Origin: Clarkia xantiana subsp. parviflora
Taxonomy: Eukaryota; Streptophyta; Magnoliopsida; Myrtales; Onagraceae
DNA: 64,000 nucleotides
Direction: 5' to 3'
Assembly: GCA_036873135.1 (NCBI GenBank)
Contig: JAPTYO010000008.1
Span: 40,772,819 to 40,836,818, forward strand
Shown here: one piece after another, positions 56,593-64,000 of the stretch
Layout of the letters: each line of letters begins with the position of its first letter
Numbering within the stretch: the stretch's first letter is position 1
Program-made: the position numbers and the translations under genes
The notes under the pieces: generated by a model
The model's database searches: none
Told to the model about the DNA's origin: nothing
The model's input: the letters and a program-made list of their open reading frames with translations, nothing else

Positions 56593-58699
56593 CGATTTAG
56601 AGGATCCGGGCTCGTTATATTCGTCTATTGCCATTTATTTTTAGTTTTTCATTTTACTATTCTAACTTTGTTTTTTTGTGTGGCAGGTGCATAATTAAGA
56701 TTAAAACTAATTTTTTTTCTTTACTTGTGTCATTGTATAAAGAGAAATGATACGGAGCCCGATATCGGATCTCCACAGCATTTCACCAAAACACTTGGCT
56801 TTATCTATTCATTTAATCCCTTTATTTTGACAGAAATGACCTTGAGTACGGAAGTAGAGTGATTCCATGTTTTTTATTTTGTTTCTTACTGCTCTCACTT
56901 TATATATACTAAATTACTGTTCCCGCGCAGCGCGCGGGTCGTAATGTTAAATATGTATAATAATTAATAAAAAAAATATTATGTGACGCAATTAAAAAAT
57001 AGTATTTAAAACAACTCTTAACAAAAAAAAAATTATGACGCAGGTAAAAAATAATCAAAACTTCAATAGTAAAAGCAAGGAAAAATTGCTTCGGAACTAT
57101 ATTAAACTGTGAAATTTTTTGTGAAATTTTCGGAAATATTTTCAACTGTGAAAAATTGCTCCGGAACTATATAAACTGTGAAATTTTCACATCGAAAGTA
57201 CATTTAATTAATGTGACATTTACTCTTCTTTGCAAGTAAATTAGACTATCATTATTTTTCCAGTTTTGCCCTCATGTGGTTTTTCCTTAGCAATTAATAT
57301 CTGTCTACCTATTTTATTAAGGTGCCACGTGAGTTTCAGATATTTATCAGTTTATTTGCTAACTTATTATATATTTGTTACAAAAGAAAAAACTTATGTA
57401 TATAAGTTTTAGGAATGATAATACCGAAGCATGAAACAGTAAATGACCATATAAATATAATATTGATTTTTACATTAGAATTTTCGTTTCTTCATGTGAT
57501 TGAATATAATTATCTCTCTTTAAATTTTCTATTCTACATGCTTAAAAAAATTAAGAGCAATTTAATTTAGTTCAAATGAAAAAAAATGGATATGAACTTA
57601 AGGTCTTTATGAGAATATGAGTAAAAAAGTAAATTTATATTAGTCATTGACCCGTGTTAGATTCGTATTTTATGTGAGATTTTACTTTGATTAATTTTTT
57701 TTCACAAATATCATTTGTTTGGATTTTGTGCGGAATTTTGATTTTTAATTAATAATTTTAAATATATAATATTATTTTAAGACGTTAATTTTATTGATAC
57801 GTATTGAAGTTAGAACCACGGATTGTGTTATTTGACATAATACTACGTATTTGAAACCCGAAGCTCTCTAATTAATTTTCAAATTTAGTATTACTATTTT
57901 CGTTATGTGTCATTATGTAATATATTAAGCTTAATTATATTGTTTAGATTATAAAAAATTGAATTGCATCCATCTTTTTCTATTAGAAGACGTAAAATGG
58001 ATTTTTTTTTTTTTTAAGAGTACTACAATATTAATTATCTTCTTTTTATGACTTGACGAAGAAATTGTTTACAAAAAAAAAAAAGGCTTAACGATGCAAA
58101 TGAAAAATTTGGAAAAATAAGAAAGACAAAATAAGCATTGTTGAAGTAGGTCCCACTTGTCCACTTTCACAGAGAAATTCACTGAGACTTTCATAGTCTT
58201 TAGCAATGCCCTATGTTGGAAAATCAATTACGAAAAATAATATCTATCTATAATAACAAAAGAAAAATTAAAACCATAAAAAATGTTATAAGATATAATT
58301 TGAAATACCAAGCGGATAACCCTCTATGTATTAAGAAAAAGTTAAACTAATCAAACTAAATGTTAAACCTTATAATTCCTGAATGTAGAAAACAATATAA
58401 GTATTCAATAATATATTTCTTGGGTCATCACAAGCTATCTAATTATAGATTGGGTAGAAATAAACAAAGATCAAGCCCACATACCCAACAATCCAAGCCC
58501 ATATCAATTTATAACAAAACCCTAAATATTCCTGTAGTACCCGTCGTACCTAATTTCAAGAGCTCTCCTTCTAGCGGCTTCTATGAACCTTCAAGAAGTT
58601 TGTAAAAAAAAAATCAATTCTTCTTCTCCAATTCTCGAATCGATGCACCAAACCTTGATTTATCTTCTCCAGTCGTTCGTAGTTGCCGGCGATTTGCCG
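56593..58699. other. AT-rich non-coding region
   Basis: About 2.1 kb with no supported gene. The first 150 bp may be Ogre leader with a tgtgtggcaggtgc acceptor-like site near 56690. A GC-rich hairpin (cccgcgcagcgcgcggg) lies at 56932-56948 in otherwise AT-rich DNA. Short frames (for example 58360-58605) have no recognisable domain. Confidence 0.4.
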
Positions 58700-59209
58700 T
58701 CAGAGTAATTGATTCGGAAACTTGTCGTAAAAGCCAACTTGAATTGAATCCACACCACCATACTCTTTTCCACCCAACCACGTGTCGATTTCAACCAGTA
58801 CTTTGCTAATCCGTAAAACTCGATGCATGGCATAGTACATATGAGTTTTTTGTCCGAATCTCGAGAAGCAGTCATTATTATTAGAAGAATCGACAACTGG
58901 AGGTGTCGATTGTCGGGTTGGATTTGCGAACCGGCTGGAAATAGTAGATCTACGTATTGATTGAAGATAATCACATGTGAGGTATTCTATTATCTTTCCT
59001 TTCTGGCGTTCTTGACCAACTGCTCTGTAGAAATTAACTAAATCAGGCGTTTTATATAGGAATAGAAGAACCATTATAATTATGGTCTTCATGCCGCTTA
59101 GATAATGAAAGAGCGGCTCTTCGTATTCCACGCAACTGATGAGAGTGGCTCTTCGGTAGGTGTTTACCTTAATGGCGCTTAGGAAACTGAGAATTTGCTT
59201 TAATTGCAC
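58700..59209 (-). CDS. Unidentified 169-codon ORF
   Basis: It opens MQLKQILSFLSAIKVNTYRR and ends GFYDKFPNQLL. It contains a basic/aromatic middle and a Ser/Asn-rich stretch. I recognise no family. A tatataaaac box lies inside the frame (59048-59057), so the real transcript, if any, may begin downstream, and an overlapping frame (58974-58660) is open too. It may be a captured gene fragment or chance. Confidence 0.2.
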   Translation of the reverse strand: MQLKQILSFLSAIKVNTYRRATLISCVEYEEPLFHYLSGMKTIIIMVLLFLYKTPDLVNFYRAVGQERQKGKIIEYLTCDYLQSIRRSTISSRFANPTRQSTPPVVDSSNNNDCFSRFGQKTHMYYAMHRVLRISKVLVEIDTWLGGKEYGGVDSIQVGFYDKFPNQLL

Positions 59210-59474
59210 TTAGTAAGCTGCGTCTTAATTTTTATCAGATGCATCATGGAAATTATAATACTGATTTTATTTAGGGAATTGAAGGAAGACTCTTCCCGCA
59301 GCTCATAAATCCTCCAGTAGTTGAATTTAATCTGTGCATTGGAAATTGCAAATCTGGAAATCCCTAGCTCCTGGTTGCATTTGAATTCATCTCTCTACCT
59401 AAATGTGTATATATATATATATATAGATCTATTAGATAATTATTTTCCCTTACTTATCATACCGAATATATCAT

Positions 59475-60425
59475 AGAATTGTTTAAAAATATTAACATTA
59501 TTGTATTTACTATATAACTTCATGTACATATAATTTTTCTTTTACAATTATAACTTCATATTAACATTCTAATAGGTTTTACAAATATATATTTTTAATT
59601 TTTTTTTACCAAGTTGTGTACAAAAATATTTAATTTTGTACTTTTTAAGGAAATAGAAAAATTATTACCCAATAATATCTAAATGAATCGACGTGTCTAT
59701 TTGTAATTTCAATAAATTAACTTAGTGCACCACTATATTTCGTCATACTGTTGCATATATGATGTCTGTTGCGCCAATATATTTTGAAATATAGTCAAAT
59801 GGACAACGTTGTCAATCCAACGTTAAAAGCGTTGACATATCATATTATTGACATTGAACTGCCAAGTAAGCTAAGATAATGTCAAGTGACAATAAAGAAT
59901 ATAATATAAAAAATAAAAAAGCTAGAAATTATTATAATTTCATAATCATTTAAAAAAGTTCTTTAAAAAAGTATGAAAATATAATAATTTTTAAGTTTTT
60001 ATTTTAATATATTATATTATTTATTGTCACTTGACATTAAATTAGCTTACTTGGCAGTTCAACGTCAGCAATATGACCCGTCAACACTTTATAAGTTGAC
60101 AAATTAGTCAATTTGACAATTTTCAAAATATATTGGTGCAACAAACATCATATATGCAAAGGTATGATGAAATATAATGGTGCATTAAGTTTATTTATCG
60201 AAATTACAAATATATATGTAGATTCATTTATATATTAATGGGTGATAATTTTCCTATTTCCTAAAAAGTACAAAATTTAAATATTTTTTGTACACATCTC
60301 GGTAAAAAAATTATATTTATAAAAACTATAATACATAATATAGTATAATGGTAAAAGGACTAAAATATGAACATGAAATTATATAGTAAAGATAAAAATG
60401 TTAATATTTTTACACACTAAGTATT
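59475..60425. mobile_element. Large foldback element with about 470-bp inverted arms
   Basis: The left arm (from gtttaaaaatattaacatt to about 59950) is the imperfect reverse complement of the right arm (about 59955-60425, ending aatgttaatatttttacac). Matching blocks include gaactgccaagtaagcta, gtcaagtgacaataaa, tgcatatatgatgt, gcaccaatatattttgaaa and ttttgtactttttaagg. There is almost no loop, so the whole 950 bp can fold into one hairpin. No coding frame. The superfamily and target duplication are not clear. Confidence 0.85.
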
Positions 60426-60529
60426 CTACTAATATATTGTGTTGGACTTGAATGTTAGGATTGGATTCCTTGTCATGACGTATAGAACATCCCATGTTAC
60501 GACTGTAGTATTGTAGATTAGGCTTGTGC

Positions 60530-60680
60530 ATAAAAACCGGTATGGCCGGACTGGTTCGGAACTGGTCTGGAACCGGACCGTTTGGAACCGGTCCGGAGTG
60601 GACCGGTCCAAATTGGACTGGTTTGTAACCCCTAAATTGGAACCAGTCCAAGGGGTATACCAAACCAGTCCGGACCGGCC
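60530..60680. repeat. Subterminal ccggt motifs of the hAT element
   Basis: About ten copies of ccggtcc/ggaccgg and gaaccgg variants lie in both orientations, including the palindrome ggaccggtcc. Clusters like this in subterminal DNA often bind hAT transposases; binding here is inference. Confidence 0.7.
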
Positions 60681-60953
60681 CGGTTTTGAACTGCTTTTAA
60701 GTTAAAAAAAACGTTTTGACTGCATTTGATTGAGACTAGTTTCTTTTTTAGTTTACAGAGAGGAGAGGGAGAGCCATTCAGTTCACTTCTTCACGGACAG
60801 AGCCCCCGTTTTTTAATATTTCTAGTCCTCCCCAGTCCCCCCGCTGTCCTCCTCCGGTCCTCCGCGCGAACCGCGCCGCCAGCACTCGGCCGCCCGCCGA
60901 ATCCGTCGCCCATAGTTCCTCTTCGGCTCTTCCTCTGCTCTGTCACAGCAGTC

Positions 60954-63778
60954 ATGGGTCCTCAAAAGAAGGTTAGTTTAATTAAATTAGGGTTTTGTAA
61001 TTTGGTGAAATATGGTTTCAAAATCGAGATTTTGTTGTTCAATTAAGCTTATTAGGGATGAATTAGAGTTCTAATTAGTAATTAGAGTTCAAAATTAGAG
61101 TTTTTAAGTCGATTTAGGGTTTACAGATTTGGGGGTTTTTTAAATTAAGCTTAGTAGTAGACTTGGAATGCTTAGGAAGTCTCAAAATTGAGATTTTGTT
61201 GTTCAATTTAGCTTATTAGGGATGAATTAGAGTTCTAATTAGTAATTAGAGTTCAAAATTAGGGCTTTTAAGTCGAATTAGGGTTTACAAATTTGGGGAT
61301 TTTTTAAATTAAGCTTAGTAGTAGACTTGAAATGCTTAGGATGTCTTAAAATTGAGATTTTGTTGTTCCATTAAGCTTATTAGGGTTGAATTAGAGTTCT
61401 TAATTAATGTTCTTGATCGATGTTGAATTATCTAATTTTGTTTATGTTCTTTTTGGATTTTTGGCAGCCTTCGGGATCGGGACCTTCCAATTCTGAGAAA
61501 AATTCTGTTACGAGGAAAAGGATGAGGATAGTTGAAGTTGGGAATCCAGAGAATACTTCTGCACTACCAACGGCAACGGATATACCCACAGAGGACCTGG
61601 AAATTTCATCTGATTCGGAAAATTCTTTGACTAGAAGAAGCAAATCTACTAGAGGTGAGTCAGAGTCTCATAAACCTCCTAATCCGAAGAGAATTAATTC
61701 AAGGGTAAATGAATCATGGTGTTGGCAACATATGACAGTAAATAAAGAGATAACTACGAAGCAATCCGCAAAGGCTAATTGCAACTATTGTAATAGGCTA
61801 CTGACTTTTACAACAACATCATCTACCCTATGTAACCATTTGCGTAGATGTCATGCATCTCCTTTTAATAAGAAGAATGCTGACCGGCCACAATCATCTA
61901 GGGAAGAAGGGTTAGAGACTAGCTCTTTAACATTATATCCTAAGTTTGATCAAGAAGCATGTCGTACAGAGCTTGTTCGCATGTTTATCTCTGCTGAACT
62001 TTCATTCAATTTTGTTGAGAATGAGGCATTTCGGAAGTTTTTGAAGAGGTTACAACCTAGGTTTGAATGCATTTCTCGTACCACTTTGGCTAGAGATATT
62101 CTTAAAATGTATGAGAAAGAAAAGTTGTTGTTGAAGAGGTTCATGTCAAGAGCTTCTGGCAGAGTTTGTTTAACAACTGATACATGGACTTCAAGTCAGA
62201 ATTTTGGTTATTTGTGTCTCATGGCACATTTTGTTGATGATGATTGGAAACTCCATAAGAAGATCATAAATTTTGTCCAGGTTAGTGGGCATACTGGTGA
62301 ATCTATGGTTGAGGTTATTAAGGAGCTCCTCATACATTGGGATGTCAAAAAGGTTCTAACTGTTACTGTGGATAATGCTAGTGCAAACAGCCTGCTAATT
62401 GATATCTTGAGCAAGTGTTTCGTGAGTTGGGATACTAACTCGAGTCTGCATCGGGATCTGTATCACGTTCGTTGCTCACATACTTAATTTGATTGTGAGT
62501 GATGGGTTGAGAGATATTGAGAAGAGCGTATCTAGAGTACGAGATGCAGTCAAGTACGCCAGATCTTCTCCGTCAAGGTATGCTAGATTCAAAAATTGTG
62601 CATCAGGTGCAAATGTGAATTCGCAGCGTCTAGTGTGCTTGGATGTGAAGACTCGATGGAACTCTACATTTTTTATGTTAGAGGCAGCTGTTGTTTACGA
62701 GAATACGTTTTATCGACTCGGACTCATAGATGGGGGTTTTGTTCAGGAACTCAGCAGTGGAAAGGGAAATGGGGTTCCTACTAGAGATGATTGGAAGTAC
62801 GCACGTGATATAGTGCCATTTCTTCGGGCATTTTATGATGCTACTACCCGACTTTCTGGTTCATCCTATGTCACTTCGAGTTCTTACTTAATTGAAGTGA
62901 CAAAGATTAGGATGTTGATTAACCAATGTTTGAGAGATCATGATATAGGGAGTAGGGCGATGGCAGAGAAGATGGAGATCAAGTTCATAAAGTACTGGGG
63001 GGATCCGAAGAAGATTAACCGCGACGATTCCAGTGATTCTTGATCCCTGGCAGAAGATGGATGGTGCAAATTTCATTTTCAAAGCTTTGTTTGCTAAGGA
63101 TGAGGAAGAACATCGTAAGTTGATGGAAAAATTGTCCAGTGATTTATAGAATGTGTTTGACAAGTATAAGCAAATGACAGTGGCGGCGGCACCGGAGATT
63201 GAGCCATCTACCACTGCTGCACCAACCTCATTTGATGATGATATGGATGCAATGTTCTGGAGTGCATCAGGGAATACTCAGCAATCTGATCCAATAGCTG
63301 AATTTTCTAAGTACTTGAGAGAAGACAGGGAGCCATACGATAAAAGTAAACCAAACCGGGATGTGTTGACTTGGTGGAAGGTGAACTCATCTAGGTTTCC
63401 TGTACTTGCTGCAATGGCAAGAGATGTGCTTGCAATACCAGTTTCTACGGTAGCTTCTGAAAGTGCTTTTAGCACAGGAGGTAGAGTTGTTGATGAATAC
63501 CGTAGTCGTCTGACCCCTAAAATGGTTCAAGCTCTCATTTGTACTCAGGATTGGATTAGGGGGTGTTCATCCTACATGCTATCTAGAGATGAACTTGAAG
63601 AGATTGAGAGGATGGAAGAAGGTATGTATTAGACTTGCATAATTGTACGTTTAGTTTTATGTAATAATTCTTTCCTATATTATGCTTTTGACTTGCACTT
63701 ACACATAATTAATTTTTTGCAGAGTTTGTTAAAGATAATCCAAATGCTCAGGAAGCAGATGTGATTTCTTATCTCTAG
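60954..63778 (+). pseudogene. hAT transposase (zf-BED, RNase H-like core, hATC), lightly damaged
   Basis: I infer exon 1 at 60954-60971 (ATG, six codons), an intron of about 496 bp (gttagt..ggcag), exon 2 at 61468-63621, an intron (gtatgt..gcag) and exon 3 at 63723-63778 ending in TAG; splices are in phase. A BED zinc finger (CNYC..HLRRCH) follows a Ser-rich lead. The RNase H-like core has LTTDTWTSSQNFGYL and VTVDNASANS. The dimerisation domain has LTWWKVNSSRFPVLAAMARD, VASESAFSTGGRVV and LICTQDWI. Breaks are a one-base shift at about 62470-62485 (in RCSHILNL), another at about 63020, and an in-frame TAG at about 63147. These few lesions point to recent inactivation. The transposase would bind the terminal repeats and excise the element. 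Confidence 0.9.
61018..61410. repeat. 164-bp tandem repeat inside the hAT intron
   Basis: Markers gagattttgttgttc at 61026, 61190 and 61354 give a constant 164-bp period over about 2.3 copies. Copies differ at few positions, so the duplication is recent. It leaves the splice sites intact. Confidence 0.92.
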
Positions 63779-64000
63779 AGAAGACATTCATGAATGCATC
63801 AGAACGTTGATGTGTTACGGATTTGGTACGTCCGTAAAATCTCACATGTGAACTCAAAATATCTCAGTAATACGTGTCTGACAGATAAGAAAAGCATCCT
63901 AGCTTAAGCTGAATATCTTAGCTCATTAGTTATTAATTTGGTGTGTTGTCTATTGTGTTGTCCTGGATTCAATGTGTGTGGCTTATGTTATGGATTTTGG
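63779..64000. other. Downstream flank of the hAT gene
   Basis: Probable 3' UTR. No terminal repeat, gene or other element is visible. Confidence 0.4.

Larger units (their letters stand above)
60515..63778 (+). mobile_element. hAT transposon, right end beyond or near the window edge
   Basis: The left end probably starts at tagattaggcttgtgcat, which resembles plant hAT terminal sequences of the ..gtgca.. type. It is followed by accggt/ccggacc motifs at 60530-60680 and then the transposase gene. No matching right terminal repeat was found up to 64000, so the end may lie outside. Confidence 0.65.

Noticed and set aside
58242..58275. Helitron 5' end at tctatctataataac
   Set aside because: Only weak resemblance; no paired 3' hairpin with a CTRR end was found on the same strand.

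Overview
The window reads as a transposon-dense stretch of a plant nuclear genome, most likely a eudicot. The evidence is spliced genes with GT..AG introns, a Mutator-like transposase, a plant mobile domain (PMD) gene, Ty1/copia elements primed by initiator Met-tRNA, Tat-lineage Ty3/gypsy elements with antisense ORFs, an Ogre-type LTR and a hAT transposase. I found no convincing single-copy host gene, tRNA, rRNA or CRISPR. All domain calls were made by eye from motifs; no database search was run. The species is not identifiable from what I can see.

Layout. 1-8400: a Mutator-like unit with a tandem array (162-bp unit), a + strand transposase (broken by one stop and one frameshift), a second tandem array (about 340-bp unit) and a convergent, five-exon PMD gene on the - strand. 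The arrangement recalls mudrA/mudrB of MuDR. 8400-15200: a palindrome, an LTR fragment and a decayed + strand copia element (copia-1). 15420-16035: a foldback element.

16472-44977: one - strand copia element (copia-2) split by three later insertions. These are a same-family copia-3 (20884-29190, target duplication gttaa), a solo Ogre/Athila-like LTR (29777-31353, target duplication atgta), and a Tat-type gypsy-4 (34109-44563, target duplication gattt) inside its 5' LTR. Removing the insertions gives about 8.15 kb for copia-2, against 8.3 kb for copia-3.

45036-56571: an Ogre-type LTR split by a second Tat-type gypsy-5 (45610-55997, target duplication gcaga). 56600-60425: mostly AT-rich non-coding DNA and a large (about 950 bp) foldback element. 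60515 onward: a hAT transposon with a lightly damaged, spliced transposase gene that may run off the window.

How the parts fit. Gypsy-4 keeps a long intact gag-protease ORF, unusually followed in frame by a second gag-like segment, and a spliced antisense gene, but has no reverse transcriptase or integrase. Gypsy-5 keeps RT, two RNase H domains and integrase, but its gag/protease has collapsed and its antisense gene has lost the front domain. They share LTR-end, PBS and PPT features, so they look like complementary defective relatives. The two copia relatives both lack a visible integrase core. The PMD gene in the mudrB-like position and the gag-protease-gag' ORF are the observations most worth following up.
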